Positions 8,328-18,429 of a DNA stretch of 64,000 nt are shown here, piece by piece (the first letter of the stretch is position 1; the number at the start of each line of letters is the position of its first letter). The notes beneath the pieces are model-generated. The model was given only the letters and a program-made list of their open reading frames with translations. It was not told the origin of the DNA and made no database searches. The stretch is from Prauserella isguenensis (GTDB lineage: Bacteria; Actinomycetota; Actinomycetes; Mycobacteriales; Pseudonocardiaceae): NCBI RefSeq assembly GCF_014191605.1, contig NZ_JACHWU010000003.1, positions 719,995-783,994 of the forward strand, in the 5' to 3' direction. The position numbers were made by a program, and so were the translations under genes.

Positions 8328-9428
8328 ATGCACGACGGCAGTGGCCGCATCGCGGTGCAGAACCTCACCAAACAGTTCGGGGCCGTGACGGCGGTCCAGA
8401 ACCTGAGCTTCACCGTGGAACCGGGCTCGGTCACCGGGTTCCTCGGGCCGAACGGTGCGGGGAAGACGACGACCCTGCGCATGCTGCTCGGGCTGGTGAC
8501 ACCGACATCGGGTGCGGCGACGATCAACGGACGCCCGTACACGCAGCTCGGCAACCCGGCACGGGTCGCCGGGGCTGTGCTGGAGAACGAGGGCTTCCAC
8601 TCGGCCCGCACGGCGCGGAACCACCTGCGGGTGTACGCGGCCGCGATCGGTGTTCCGGATCAGCGCGTGGACGAGCTACTCGGCCTGGTGGGCCTCACGC
8701 CCGCGGCGGACCGGCCGGCCGGGAGCTACTCGCTGGGTATGCGGCAACGGCTGTCGCTGGCCACGGCGCTGCTGGGCGACCCGCAGGTACTGGTGCTCGA
8801 CGAACCGTCGAACGGCCTGGACCCGGAGGGCATCGCGTGGTTGCGCGGGTTCCTGCAGTCGTTCGCGAAGCAGGGCCGCACGGTGCTGGTGTCGAGTCAC
8901 CTGCTCTCCGAGGTGGAGCAGATGATCGACCAGGTCGTGATCGTCAGCGCGGGAATGACGCGCTACTACGGCCCGCTCGAACAGTTGCGTGCCTCGCAGC
9001 GTTCGCGGGTGCTGGTGCAGCCCGCCGACGCGAACGCCCTCGTCACCGCGTTGCAGGAAGCGGGTGTCGGCGAGGTGCAGCCCGCCCACGACGGCCGGGT
9101 GGCCGTGATGAACGCCACCGTGCAGCAGATCGGTGACGTCGCCGCGAAGGCGGGCGTGGCGGTCTACGGCATGGAGGAGGAGAAGGCGGACCTCGAGCAG
9201 CTGTTCTTCCAGATGACCAGCCCGCAGTACGCCGGCGGCCCGTTGCCACCGGGCCAGCCTCCCCAGCAACCTCCCCAGCCGCCACAGCAACCTCCCCAGC
9301 CGCCGCAGCAACCACCGGGTCCGCCACCCGGGTTCCCACCGGGACCGCCCGCGGGGCAGCCGCAGAATCCGTACCAGGCTCCGGGCTACCAGCAGCCGGG
9401 CCAGCAGGGCTGGGGAGGTGGCCAGTGA
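8328..9428 (+). CDS. ABC transporter ATP-binding protein with Pro/Gln-rich C-terminal tail
   Basis: A 366-residue ABC-2-type ATPase. From the ATG at 8328 (MHDGSGRIAVQNLTKQFG) the domain order is: Walker A GPNGAGKTTTL (about 44-54), Q-loop region, signature YSLGMRQRLSLA (a variant of LSGGQ, about 140), Walker B VLVLDEPSNGLDPEG (about 155-170), the switch-His segment, then an accessory domain to about residue 300. The last ~60 residues are almost only Pro, Gln and Gly in short repeats (QPPQQPP units, encoded at about 9250-9330), a disordered tail unusual for this family. The stop overlaps the permease start (TGATG at 9426-9430), so the two are translationally coupled. It drives export or membrane-associated transport; the substrate is unknown. 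DNA upstream in the same frame lacks coding character. Confidence 0.92.
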   Translation: MHDGSGRIAVQNLTKQFGAVTAVQNLSFTVEPGSVTGFLGPNGAGKTTTLRMLLGLVTPTSGAATINGRPYTQLGNPARVAGAVLENEGFHSARTARNHLRVYAAAIGVPDQRVDELLGLVGLTPAADRPAGSYSLGMRQRLSLATALLGDPQVLVLDEPSNGLDPEGIAWLRGFLQSFAKQGRTVLVSSHLLSEVEQMIDQVVIVSAGMTRYYGPLEQLRASQRSRVLVQPADANALVTALQEAGVGEVQPAHDGRVAVMNATVQQIGDVAAKAGVAVYGMEEEKADLEQLFFQMTSPQYAGGPLPPGQPPQQPPQPPQQPPQPPQQPPGPPPGFPPGPPAGQPQNPYQAPGYQQPGQQGWGGGQ

Positions 9429-10318
9429 TGGGCAACCTGATCAAGGCCGAAATGCGCAAGATCATCACCACCAAGAGCTGGTGGGCGCTGCTGATCCCCG
9501 CGTTCTTCGCCTCGCTGCTGTTCGCACTCGGTTGGGGTGCGTTCACCAACGAGGTCGGTGAGGTCCTCAGCAGCCGGGAGACCCAGACGATCACCGGGGC
9601 GCTCGGTATCGAGACCGGCGAACTACCCATGGGCCTGCTCGCCATCGGTCACGGCATCAACGTCGGCCTGCTGTTCGCGGTGATCCTCGGCGTGCTGGCC
9701 GTCGCAGGTGAGTACGGCAAGAAGACCATCACGACGACGTTCCTGACGGCGCCGAACCGCCCGATGGCGCTCGGCGCGAAGATGCTCACCTACAGCGGCT
9801 GGGGGGCACTGTACGGGCTGGTCGTATCCGCGGCCGCGAGCCTCGGCATCGCGTTCGTCGTCGACGGCGAACGAATGCCGTCGAGCGGGCAGTGGCTGGC
9901 CGTCATCGGCACCTCGCTGCTCGCGGGCGTGCTGGCGACGCTGTTCGGCATCGGTGTCGGTGCCCTGTGGAAGAGTGTGGCGGGCAGCGTCGTCACGCTC
10001 ACCATCTACATGCTGCTGATCGAGAACGTGTGGGTCTTCGTCAGCTTCGGGCTGTGGCAGGAGAACGTGGCCTGGATGGGCGGCGTGCTGCCGAACGGCA
10101 CGCTGAACGGCATCGTCGGTGCGATCGGCGCCGAGGCGTTCGGCGCCGCCGGGGTGAAGATCCCGGGTCTCGAATACGAGACCGCGTGGCTCCTGCAGTA
10201 CACGGCGGGCGCGCCGGGGGCATTCTCGTGGTGGGCCTCCGCGCTGATCTTCTTCGGCTGGACGATGCTGTTCTTCGGCGGCGGCTGGGCGGTCAACCAG
10301 AAGCGCGACATCACGTAG
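9428..10318 (+). CDS. ABC-2 type transporter permease
   Basis: A 296-residue integral membrane protein coupled to the ATPase at 8328. It begins MGNLIKAEMRKIITTKSWW at ATG 9428 (a GTG at 9425 is one codon upstream), with ggggagg as RBS. Six hydrophobic segments can be seen, for example ALLIPAFFASLLFALGWGAF (about 18-37), LLFAVILGVLAVAGEYG (about 80), WGALYGLVVSAAASLGIAFV (about 125), and a last one near the C-terminus (LIFFGWTMLFFGGGWAV). The second segment followed by EYGKKTITTTFLTAPNRP is typical of ABC-2 permeases. It forms the membrane channel of the export system. The fused ABC exporter starts 27 bp downstream and may be in the same transcript. Confidence 0.9.
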   Translation: MGNLIKAEMRKIITTKSWWALLIPAFFASLLFALGWGAFTNEVGEVLSSRETQTITGALGIETGELPMGLLAIGHGINVGLLFAVILGVLAVAGEYGKKTITTTFLTAPNRPMALGAKMLTYSGWGALYGLVVSAAASLGIAFVVDGERMPSSGQWLAVIGTSLLAGVLATLFGIGVGALWKSVAGSVVTLTIYMLLIENVWVFVSFGLWQENVAWMGGVLPNGTLNGIVGAIGAEAFGAAGVKIPGLEYETAWLLQYTAGAPGAFSWWASALIFFGWTMLFFGGGWAVNQKRDIT

Positions 10319-10345
10319 CAGGCAGGCGACGAGGAGGAACCGGAA

Positions 10346-13300
10346 GTGTCGGGGCGGATCGGCAGCGCGGAGAGGGACACCGCGACCAGCACCGATCCGC
10401 CCGGCACTCCGGGGCCGCCCGGTACGCCGGGGCCGCCCGGCCGGGGCGGCTGGGTGCGACGCATCGCCGCGGCGTGCTGGCGGCACCCGGCCCTGGTCGT
10501 CCTCGCGTTCGGCGCGGCCGTCCTCGGCGTCGGCGTCCAAGCGGTGAGCCCGCTGCTGATCCGCGAGGGCGTCGACGGCGCCGTCGCGGGCTCGACAGCG
10601 AACCTGCCATGGCTCGCCGTCGCGCTCCTCACGTTGCATCTGCTGGCGTTCGGCGCCGCGTTCGGCAGGCGTTACGTCGGCGGCAGACTCGCACTCGACG
10701 TCCAGCACGACCTGCGGCGTTCGGTGTTCGCCGCGGTGTCGCGGCTCGACGGAGGCAAACAGGACTCGCTGCGCACGGGTCAGATCGTCTCGCGCGCCAT
10801 CACCGATCTACAGCTCGTGACCGGGTTCCTGATGCAGGTGCCGCTGTCGGCCGGGTCGATCGTGTTCGCGGTGCTGGCGCTCGGGGCGATGCTGTGGATG
10901 TCGCCGCTGCTGACCGTGATCGCCCTGATCGTCGGCCCGGCGGTCGCGATCGTCCTCGCGGTGAGCAGACGCAAGCTGTTCCCCGCCACGTGGTCGGCCC
11001 AGCAGCGTGCCGCCGAGATCGCCCAGCACGTCGAGGAGACGGTCACCGGCGTGCGCGTGGTCAAGGGCTTCGGCCAGGAGAGGCGCGAGACGGGCAGACT
11101 CTCCGGCTCGGCGCGCAGGCTGTTCGCCGAACGTCTCCGCGCCGCGAAACTGTCGGCCGTTCCGACCGCGACCACCGGCGCACTGCCCGCGGCGGGCCAG
11201 ATCGCCGTACTGGCGGTGGGCGGCATCCTGGCGCTCAGGGGGCAGATCAGCCTCGGCACGTTCCTGGCGTTCGCCACGTACGTCTCGTCCCTCACCGGGC
11301 CGGCACGCATGCTCGCGAGCCTCGTCGTGCAGGCGCAGCTCACGCGCGCGGGTGCGGAACGTGTGCACGAGCTCATCGACGCGCAGCCCGAGGTACGTGA
11401 GCGGGCCGATCCGGAACCGGTCCCCGACGGGCCGCTGGACATCGAGCTGGACGACGTGCGGTTCGGCTACACCCTGTCCGAACCCGTACTCGACGGATTG
11501 TCCCTGCGAGCCAGGCCCGGCGAGACCCTCGCACTCGTCGGTACCGCCGGTTCCGGCAAGTCCACGATCTCGCTGTTGCTCCCCCGCTTCTACGACGTCC
11601 ACGAGGGCGCGGCGCGCCTCGGCGGCGCCGACGTCCGCGATCTCGGCCTGACCGAACTGCGCCGCACCGTGGGCGTGGTGTTCGAGGAGGCGTTCCTGTT
11701 CTCGACGTCCGTGCGGGACAACATCGCCTACGGCAGACCGGACGCCTCCGACGCGGAGGTGATCGCGGCAGCGAGGGCGGCCGAGGCCCACGAGTTCATC
11801 GCCGCACTGCCCGACGGGTACGACACCCAGGTGGGCGAGCGCGGACTCACTCTGTCCGGCGGGCAGCGGCAGCGCCTCGGCCTGGCGCGTGCACTCCTCA
11901 CCGATCCGCGAGTACTGATCCTCGACGACGCCACGTCAGCGGTCGACACCGCTACCGAGGCCGCCATCCACGACACACTGCGCGACGTCATGCGCGATCG
12001 CACGACGCTGCTGATCGCCCACCGTCGCTCCACCCTCGCGCTGGCCGACCGGATCGCGGTGCTGGACGCGGGCCGGGTCGTCGACGTCGGCACCGCGGGG
12101 GAGCTCGAGGTGCGCTGCCCGCTGTACCGGGAGCTGGTGTCCGGCCCCGGCGACGACGCCGAGGAGCCCGGCCACCGCGTGCCGCCCCAGCCCGGTGAGG
12201 GCGGCATCACCCCGGAGTTGTGGCCCCGTACCCACACCGACCGGGCGAACACCGACCCGGCCGAGGCCGAGACCTCGCCGAGACCGGCAGTATCGACAAC
12301 CGCGCCGGCCACGGGCCGCGGAGGCGGACCCGGCGGGCACGCCTCGCTCGACCTGCCGCCGACACCGGAGCTCCTCGACCGCGTCCAAGCCCTCCCGCCC
12401 GCCACGGACCGGCCCGATCTCGGTGACCTCGACCCCACCGCGCCCGACCCGCGGTTCCGGCTCGCGAGCCTGCTGCGGCCTGTCCGGGGACTACTGGCCG
12501 CGGTCATCGCGTTCGTGGCGATAGACGCACTGGCGACGATCGCCGTGCCCGCTCTCTACCAACGCGGCGTCGACGACGGCGTACGCACCGGCGCCGAGTC
12601 CGTCGTACTCGTCGCGGCCGCGATCGGCCTCGTCGTCATCGCGTTCGACTGGCTCGCGATCGCGTTGCAGACCCGACTGACCGCCCGCACCGGCGAATCG
12701 GTGCTGTACCTGTTGCGGGTGCGCAGCTACGCCCACCTGCAACGGCTCGGACTCGACTACTACGAGCGCGAGCTGTCCGGGCGGATCATGACGCGGATGA
12801 CCACCGACGTCGACGCGCTGTCGACGTTCCTGCAGACCGGCCTCGCCACGGCCGTCGTCAGCGTGCTGACCCTCGTGGGCATCAGCGTGGCGCTCGTCGT
12901 CACCGCACCCGGGCTGTCGCTGTACGTGTTCGCCGTGCTGCCGGTGCTCGTCGTCGCGACGGTGCTGTTCCGCAGACGTGCCTCGGCCGCCTACACCGAG
13001 GCACGCGAACGAGTCAGCGCCGTGAACGCCGACATGCAGGAGAACGTCAACGGGCTCCGCGTCGCCCAGGCCTACACGCGTGAGGAGCGCTCGGCCCGCG
13101 ACTTCGCCTCCCGCAGCGACGCCTACCGCCGCTCCCGCCTGCGCGCCCAGCGGTACGTCGCCACGTACTTCCCGTTCGTGACGCTACTGTCCGGCGTCGC
13201 GGAGGTCATGGTGCTCACGGCGGGGGCGAGTGGAGTGGCGAGCGGCGAGCTCTCACCCGGCGTGCTGATGGCGTTCCTGCTGTACCTCGGGCTGTTCTTC

Positions 13301-14239
13301 TCGCCGGTGCAGCAACTGTCGACGGTGTTCGACGGCTATCAGCAGGCGAAGGTCGGCCTGCGGCGAATCGGCGACCTGCTGCGCACGCCGACGTCCGTGC
13401 CGCCGCCCGATCGCCCGGTCGCCGTTCCCGAGCGGTTGCGCGGCGACGTCGGGCTCGACGACGTCGGCTTCCACTACCCCGGCGCCGAGACACCCGCACT
13501 CGCCGACGTCTCGCTCGTGGTGCCCGCGGGCACCACGGTGGCGTTCGTCGGCGCGACCGGTGCCGGCAAGTCGACGGCCGTCAAGCTGCTCGCACGGTTC
13601 TACGACGCCACGACCGGCACGGTGCGGATCGACGGTGTCGACGTGCGGGACTACGACCCGGCCGCACTCCGCGCCCGCGTGGGCGTCGTGCCGCAGGAAC
13701 CGCACCTGTTCGTCGGTTCCGTGGCCGACAACGTCCGCTACGGCAGGCCCGCCGCCACCGATGCCGAGGTGGAGGCCGCCGTCCGTGCGGTGGGCGCACT
13801 CGAGGGCGTCGCCGCGCTGCCGGACGGGTTCACCCAGCAGGTCGGCGAACGTGGGCGCTCGTTGTCGGCGGGCCAGCGACAGCTCGTCGCGCTCGCCAGA
13901 GCCGAGCTCGTCGACCCCGACGTGCTGCTCCTCGACGAGGCGACCGCCGCACTCGACCCCGCCACCGAGGACGCCGTACTGCGCGCCACCGACCGCATCG
14001 CGGCCACGCGCACCACCTTCGTCGTCGCCCACCGACTCGCGACGGCCGCACGCGCCGACCGCATCGTCGTGCTGGACCACGGCCGGGTCGTCGAGGACGG
14101 CTCCCACGCCGAGCTGCTCGCGGCCGATGGGGCGTACGCCAGGCTGTGGCGCCTCGGCGACGGCGCGGCGACCGACACGCCTGCCGGCGAAGCCCCTGCA
14201 GCCGGGTCACCGCCGGCAGGCACGCCCCGATCCGGCTGA
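10346..14239 (+). CDS. Fused heterodimeric ABC exporter (two TMD-NBD halves in one chain)
   Basis: A 1297-residue protein from GTG 10346 behind gaggagg. The first half has a transmembrane domain (about 45-335) and NBD1 (about 362-590) with Walker A GTAGSGKST (399-407), signature LSGGQ (503-507) and Walker B ILDDATSAVD, where Asp replaces the catalytic Glu. A disordered Pro/Thr/Ala-rich linker (about 600-700) leads to the second membrane domain and NBD2 with Walker A GATGAGKST, a variant signature LSAGQRQ and Walker B LLLDEATAALD with the catalytic Glu intact. The non-catalytic Walker B of NBD1 and the altered signature of NBD2 belong to the same composite ATP site. This is the asymmetric arrangement known from heterodimeric type IV exporters. 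The substrate is unknown. The Gly/Pro-rich N-terminus is unusual. Confidence 0.93.
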   Translation: MSGRIGSAERDTATSTDPPGTPGPPGTPGPPGRGGWVRRIAAACWRHPALVVLAFGAAVLGVGVQAVSPLLIREGVDGAVAGSTANLPWLAVALLTLHLLAFGAAFGRRYVGGRLALDVQHDLRRSVFAAVSRLDGGKQDSLRTGQIVSRAITDLQLVTGFLMQVPLSAGSIVFAVLALGAMLWMSPLLTVIALIVGPAVAIVLAVSRRKLFPATWSAQQRAAEIAQHVEETVTGVRVVKGFGQERRETGRLSGSARRLFAERLRAAKLSAVPTATTGALPAAGQIAVLAVGGILALRGQISLGTFLAFATYVSSLTGPARMLASLVVQAQLTRAGAERVHELIDAQPEVRERADPEPVPDGPLDIELDDVRFGYTLSEPVLDGLSLRARPGETLALVGTAGSGKSTISLLLPRFYDVHEGAARLGGADVRDLGLTELRRTVGVVFEEAFLFSTSVRDNIAYGRPDASDAEVIAAARAAEAHEFIAALPDGYDTQVGERGLTLSGGQRQRLGLARALLTDPRVLILDDATSAVDTATEAAIHDTLRDVMRDRTTLLIAHRRSTLALADRIAVLDAGRVVDVGTAGELEVRCPLYRELVSGPGDDAEEPGHRVPPQPGEGGITPELWPRTHTDRANTDPAEAETSPRPAVSTTAPATGRGGGPGGHASLDLPPTPELLDRVQALPPATDRPDLGDLDPTAPDPRFRLASLLRPVRGLLAAVIAFVAIDALATIAVPALYQRGVDDGVRTGAESVVLVAAAIGLVVIAFDWLAIALQTRLTARTGESVLYLLRVRSYAHLQRLGLDYYERELSGRIMTRMTTDVDALSTFLQTGLATAVVSVLTLVGISVALVVTAPGLSLYVFAVLPVLVVATVLFRRRASAAYTEARERVSAVNADMQENVNGLRVAQAYTREERSARDFASRSDAYRRSRLRAQRYVATYFPFVTLLSGVAEVMVLTAGASGVASGELSPGVLMAFLLYLGLFFSPVQQLSTVFDGYQQAKVGLRRIGDLLRTPTSVPPPDRPVAVPERLRGDVGLDDVGFHYPGAETPALADVSLVVPAGTTVAFVGATGAGKSTAVKLLARFYDATTGTVRIDGVDVRDYDPAALRARVGVVPQEPHLFVGSVADNVRYGRPAATDAEVEAAVRAVGALEGVAALPDGFTQQVGERGRSLSAGQRQLVALARAELVDPDVLLLDEATAALDPATEDAVLRATDRIAATRTTFVVAHRLATAARADRIVVLDHGRVVEDGSHAELLAADGAYARLWRLGDGAATDTPAGEAPAAGSPPAGTPRSG

Positions 14240-14370
14240 ACGACCGCGACCGACTCTCACGAAAACGGGATGACCCCGGTCACGAAAACCTGCGCCGGTC
14301 GCCGGGGTCGGCGAGGGTCGGGTATACGCCCGACGACCGGTATCGATTCAGTGATAAATCCGGGCTGCCC

Positions 14371-14391
14371 GACGCCGGCGGATCCGGCGTC
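14371..14391 (+). terminator. 8-bp hairpin between the ABC exporter and kgd
   Basis: Perfect stem gacgccgg/ccggcgtc with a 5-nt loop, 132 bp after the exporter stop. It has no T tail, so termination is only a guess; it could also lie in the kgd promoter region. Confidence 0.35.
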
Positions 14392-14484
14392 AAGTGCGAG
14401 TTCGGTGACCGAGCCGGCAGCACGGGGGTTAGCCTGGTACGCGCGTAATTGGCACATCGAGACAGATAGAGGCGAGTCCAAGCC

Positions 14485-17400
14485 GTGTCCAGCAGCAGCC
14501 CTGCGTCACAGTTCGGCCCCAACGAATGGCTCGTCGAGGAAATGTACGACCAGTTCCTCGCCGACCCTTCTTCCGTCGACTCCGCGTGGCATGAGTTCTT
14601 TGCCGACTTCTCCCCCACGCAAGAGCGAAAGCCGGACACGACGGCAGCCGACCCGTCGGCCAACGGCCAGACGCAGGCTCCGGCGCAGGCGCAAGGTAAT
14701 GGCCGTGCCACCCGGTCGCAGACCCCGAAGCAGGCGGCGTCCTCTGCCCAGAAGTCCACTGCCGAGGCGCCCGCGAAGGCCGCCCCCGCGAAGCAGGCTC
14801 CCGCGAAGGCCTCCGCTCCCGCGTCCGAGGCCCCTGCCACCGGCGACAAGAAGGCCGGCGGCGCCGCGAAGAGCGACAAGGCGGCCGCCGGCAAGGCCGA
14901 GAAGCCGGAGAAGAGCGAGCCCGAGTCGAAGGTGCTCCGCGGCCCCGCCGCGGCGATCGCGAAGAACATGGACGCCTCGCTGAGCGTCCCGACGGCGACC
15001 AGTGTGCGTGCGGTGCCGGCGAAGCTGATGGCCGACAACCGCATCGTCATCAACAACCACCTGAAGCGTTCGCGCGGCGGGAAGATCTCGTTCACGCACC
15101 TCATCGGCTACGCCATGATCCGCGGGCTGCACGAGTACCCGAACATGAACCGGCACTACAAGGTGGTCGACGGCAAGCCGCACGCCGTCACGCCGGAGCA
15201 CGTCAACATCGGCCTGGCGATCGACATGCCGGGCAAGGACGGCGCCCGCAACCTCGTCGTGGCGTCGATCAAGAACTGCGAGAGCATGACGTTCCTGCAG
15301 TTCTGGCAGGCCTACGAGGACATCGTCCGCAAGGCGCGGGGCAACAAGCTCACCGCCGACGACTTCGCGGGCACCACGATCTCGCTGACCAACCCGGGCG
15401 GCATCGGCACGAACCACTCGGTGCCGCGGCTGCAGTCCGGCCAGGGCACGATCATCGGTGTGGGTGCGATGCAGTACCCGGCGCACTTCGAGGGCACGAG
15501 CGAGAAGACCCTCATCGACCTCGGCGTCAGCAAGATCATGACGCTCACGTCGACCTACGACCACCGCATCATTCAGGGCGCGGAGTCGGGCGAGTTCCTC
15601 AAGCGCATCCACGAGCTGTTGCTGGGCGCCGACAGGTTCTACGACGACATCTTCACGTCGCTGCGGATCCCGTACGAGCCGGTGCGCTGGGTCTCGGACA
15701 TCCCCGAGGGCGAGATCGACAAGACCGCACGGGTGCTCGAGCTCATCGAGTCGTACCGCATGCGCGGCCACCTGATGGCCGATACCGACCCGCTGAACTA
15801 CCGCCAGCGCCGCCACGAGGACCTCGACGTCCTCTCGCACGGCCTGACGCTGTGGGACCTGGACCGTGAGTTCGCCGTCGGCGGGTTCGCGGGCCAGGAG
15901 AAGATGAAGCTGCGCGACGTCCTCGGTGTGCTGCGTGACTCGTACTGCCGCACGGTCGGCGTCGAGTACACCCACATCCTCGACCCGGACGAACGCCGTT
16001 GGATCCAGGACCGCGTCGAGATCCCGCACGACAAGCCCGAGCCCACGGTGCAGAAGTACGTGCTGAGCAAGCTCAACGCGGCCGAGGCGTTCGAGACGTT
16101 CCTCCAGACCAAGTACGTCGGCCAGAAGCGGTTCTCGCTCGAAGGCAGCGAGACGGTCATCCCGATGCTGGACACGCTGCTGGACAAGGCCGCCGAGCAC
16201 AGCCTCGACGAGGTCGTCGTCGGCATGCCGCACCGCGGCAGGCTGAATGTGCTGGCCAACATCGTCGGCAAGCCGATCTCGCAGATCTTCCGCGAGTTCG
16301 AGGGCAACCTCGACCCGGGCCAGGCGCACGGCTCCGGCGACGTGAAGTACCACCTCGGCGCCGAGGGCAAGTACTTCCGCATGTTCGGCGACGGCGAGAC
16401 GCGCGTGTCGCTGACGGCCAACCCGTCGCACTTGGAGACGGTCGACCCGGTGCTCGAGGGCATCGTCCGCGCCAAGCAGGACATCCTCGACAAGGGCGGC
16501 GACGTCGACGGCTTCACGGTGCTGCCGGTGCTGCTGCACGGTGACGCCGCGTTCGCGGGCCAGGGTGTGGTCGCCGAGACGCTGAACCTGTCGCTGCTGC
16601 GCGGCTACCGCACCGGCGGCACCGTGCACGTGATCATCAACAACCAGGTCGGCTTCACCACCGCGCCCGAGCACGCGCGGTCGTCGAAGTACGCCACCGA
16701 TGTCGCCAAGATGATCGGCGCGCCGATCATCCACGTGAACGGCGACGACCCGGAGGCCGCCTACTGGGTCGCGCGGCTGGCGGTGGACTACCGCCAGGCG
16801 TTCAACAAGGACATCGTGATCGACATGATCTGCTACCGGCGGCGCGGTCACAACGAGGGCGACGATCCCTCGATGACCCAGCCGGGCATGTACGACATCA
16901 TCGACAAGAAGCGCAGCGTCCGGAAGACCTACACCGAGGCGCTCATCGGCCGCGGCGACATCTCGATGGCAGAGGCCGAGGCCGCGCTGCGGGACTTCTC
17001 CAGCCAGCTCGAGCACGTCTTCAACGAGGTGCGCGAACTCGAGAAGCACCCGGTCACGCCGAGCCCGTCGGTCGAGGAGGAGCAGCAGGTCCCGGCGAAC
17101 CTGCCGACCGCCGTCTCCCGCGAGACCGTCCAGCACATCGGGGACGCGTTCGTCAACGTGCCCGAGGGCTTCACCCCGCACCCGCGCGTCAAGCCGGTCA
17201 TGGACCGTCGCGCCAAGATGGCTCGCGAGGGCAGCATCGACTGGGCCTTCGGTGAGCTGCTGGCCTTCGGGTCCCTCGCGCTCGAACAGCGACTCGTGCG
17301 GTTGTCGGGTCAGGACTCGCGCCGCGGCACGTTCACCCAGCGCCACTCGGTGCTGATCGACCGCGACAGCGGCAGGGAGTACTCGCCGTTGCAGCACCTC

Positions 17401-18264
17401 GCCGACGAGCAGGGCCGCGTCATGATCTACGACTCGGCGCTGTCCGAGTACGCGGCGGTCGGTTTCGAGTACGGCTACTCGGTGGCCAACTCGGACGCGC
17501 TGGTGATGTGGGAGGCGCAGTTCGGCGACTTCGTCAACGGCGCCCAGTCGGTCATCGACGAGTACATCTCCTCCGGCGAGGCCAAGTGGGGCCAGCTCTC
17601 CGACGTCGTGCTGCTGCTGCCGCACGGCCACGAGGGCCAGGGGCCGGACCACACCTCGGGGAGGATCGAGCGCTTCCTGCAGCTGTGCGCGGAGGGGTCG
17701 ATGACGGTGGCAGTTCCGTCGACGCCCGCGAACTACTTCCACCTCCTGCGCCGCCACGCCCTCGACGGCGTGAAGCGTCCGCTGATCGTCTTCACGCCGA
17801 AGTCGATGCTGCGGAACAAGGCGGCCACGTCGAACGTCGAGGACTTCACGGGCGACTCGAAGTTCCTGTCGGTCATCGACGACCAGGCCGTCGACCCGGC
17901 GAAGGCCCGCAAGGTGCTGCTGACCTCCGGCAAGCTGTACTGGGAGCTCGTGGCCGAGCGGACCAAGCGCGAGATCGACGACGTCGCGATCGTGCGGGTC
18001 GAGCAGTACTACCCGCTGCCGAAGAAGAAGCTGGCCGAGACGCTCGGCCGGTTCACCGGCGCCCAGCAGGTCGCGTGGGTGCAGGAGGAGCCGGAGAACC
18101 AGGGCGCCTGGCCGTACTTCGGCCTGAACCTGCCGCGCAAGCTGCCCGAGGTGCTGGGCAACCTGGACGTCGTGGCGCGCAGGCCGATGGCCGCCCCGTC
18201 GGCCGGCTCGTCGAAGGTGCACGAGGTCGAGCAGAAGGCGCTCATCACGAAGGCGTTCGAGTAA
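14485..18264 (+). CDS. kgd: Multifunctional 2-oxoglutarate metabolism enzyme (2-oxoglutarate dehydrogenase E1/E2-type, Kgd)
   Basis: A 1259-residue enzyme of the actinobacterial SucA-E2o type. It starts at GTG 14485 ([23 protein letters not shown]). Residues 1-45 are the conserved N-terminal arm, about 45-150 a disordered Ala/Lys/Pro linker, about 150-395 an E2-like acyltransferase domain with the [11 protein letters not shown] active-site segment near residue 359, and about 400-1259 the thiamine-diphosphate E1 domain ([43 protein letters not shown]). There is no lipoyl domain. It decarboxylates 2-oxoglutarate in the TCA cycle and, with other subunits, makes succinyl-CoA. In related bacteria it is inhibited by the FHA protein GarA/OdhI; that gene is not in the window. 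The length matches Mycobacterium Kgd (about 1230). Confidence 0.97.
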   Translation: MSSSSPASQFGPNEWLVEEMYDQFLADPSSVDSAWHEFFADFSPTQERKPDTTAADPSANGQTQAPAQAQGNGRATRSQTPKQAASSAQKSTAEAPAKAAPAKQAPAKASAPASEAPATGDKKAGGAAKSDKAAAGKAEKPEKSEPESKVLRGPAAAIAKNMDASLSVPTATSVRAVPAKLMADNRIVINNHLKRSRGGKISFTHLIGYAMIRGLHEYPNMNRHYKVVDGKPHAVTPEHVNIGLAIDMPGKDGARNLVVASIKNCESMTFLQFWQAYEDIVRKARGNKLTADDFAGTTISLTNPGGIGTNHSVPRLQSGQGTIIGVGAMQYPAHFEGTSEKTLIDLGVSKIMTLTSTYDHRIIQGAESGEFLKRIHELLLGADRFYDDIFTSLRIPYEPVRWVSDIPEGEIDKTARVLELIESYRMRGHLMADTDPLNYRQRRHEDLDVLSHGLTLWDLDREFAVGGFAGQEKMKLRDVLGVLRDSYCRTVGVEYTHILDPDERRWIQDRVEIPHDKPEPTVQKYVLSKLNAAEAFETFLQTKYVGQKRFSLEGSETVIPMLDTLLDKAAEHSLDEVVVGMPHRGRLNVLANIVGKPISQIFREFEGNLDPGQAHGSGDVKYHLGAEGKYFRMFGDGETRVSLTANPSHLETVDPVLEGIVRAKQDILDKGGDVDGFTVLPVLLHGDAAFAGQGVVAETLNLSLLRGYRTGGTVHVIINNQVGFTTAPEHARSSKYATDVAKMIGAPIIHVNGDDPEAAYWVARLAVDYRQAFNKDIVIDMICYRRRGHNEGDDPSMTQPGMYDIIDKKRSVRKTYTEALIGRGDISMAEAEAALRDFSSQLEHVFNEVRELEKHPVTPSPSVEEEQQVPANLPTAVSRETVQHIGDAFVNVPEGFTPHPRVKPVMDRRAKMAREGSIDWAFGELLAFGSLALEQRLVRLSGQDSRRGTFTQRHSVLIDRDSGREYSPLQHLADEQGRVMIYDSALSEYAAVGFEYGYSVANSDALVMWEAQFGDFVNGAQSVIDEYISSGEAKWGQLSDVVLLLPHGHEGQGPDHTSGRIERFLQLCAEGSMTVAVPSTPANYFHLLRRHALDGVKRPLIVFTPKSMLRNKAATSNVEDFTGDSKFLSVIDDQAVDPAKARKVLLTSGKLYWELVAERTKREIDDVAIVRVEQYYPLPKKKLAETLGRFTGAQQVAWVQEEPENQGAWPYFGLNLPRKLPEVLGNLDVVARRPMAAPSAGSSKVHEVEQKALITKAFE

Positions 18265-18277
18265 GCCGAGAATCGCG

Positions 18278-18320
18278 AAGAGCGGCCCGGCGGAGTCCGA
18301 AGCTCCGCCGGGCCGCTCTT
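18278..18320. terminator. 18-bp perfect hairpin, bidirectional terminator
   Basis: Arms at 18278-18295 and 18303-18320 (aagagcggcccggcggag and its complement) pair perfectly around a 7-nt loop, 14 bp after the kgd stop. It lies between kgd and the convergent protease gene and starts and ends in short A/T runs, so it could stop transcription from both sides. Confidence 0.85.
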
Positions 18321-18429
18321 GTCGTGCCACTCCCCCGTAGCAGGTATCCACGACGCGGTCTGACCCACGACGTTTTCACGGGTGCACCCGGCCGGGGGTG
18401 CCAACCGGGTGCGACGCGTCAGGCCGGTC

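Noticed and set aside
7640..8330. tRNA, 6C RNA or tmRNA
   Set aside because: No cloverleaf, no T-loop consensus and no C-rich paired loops were found; only generic hairpins remain.
14506..18351. 1281-residue open frame antisense to kgd
   Set aside because: It is the shadow of the high-GC kgd gene: Leu/Arg/Val/His-rich with no domain, and kgd on the plus strand is beyond doubt.
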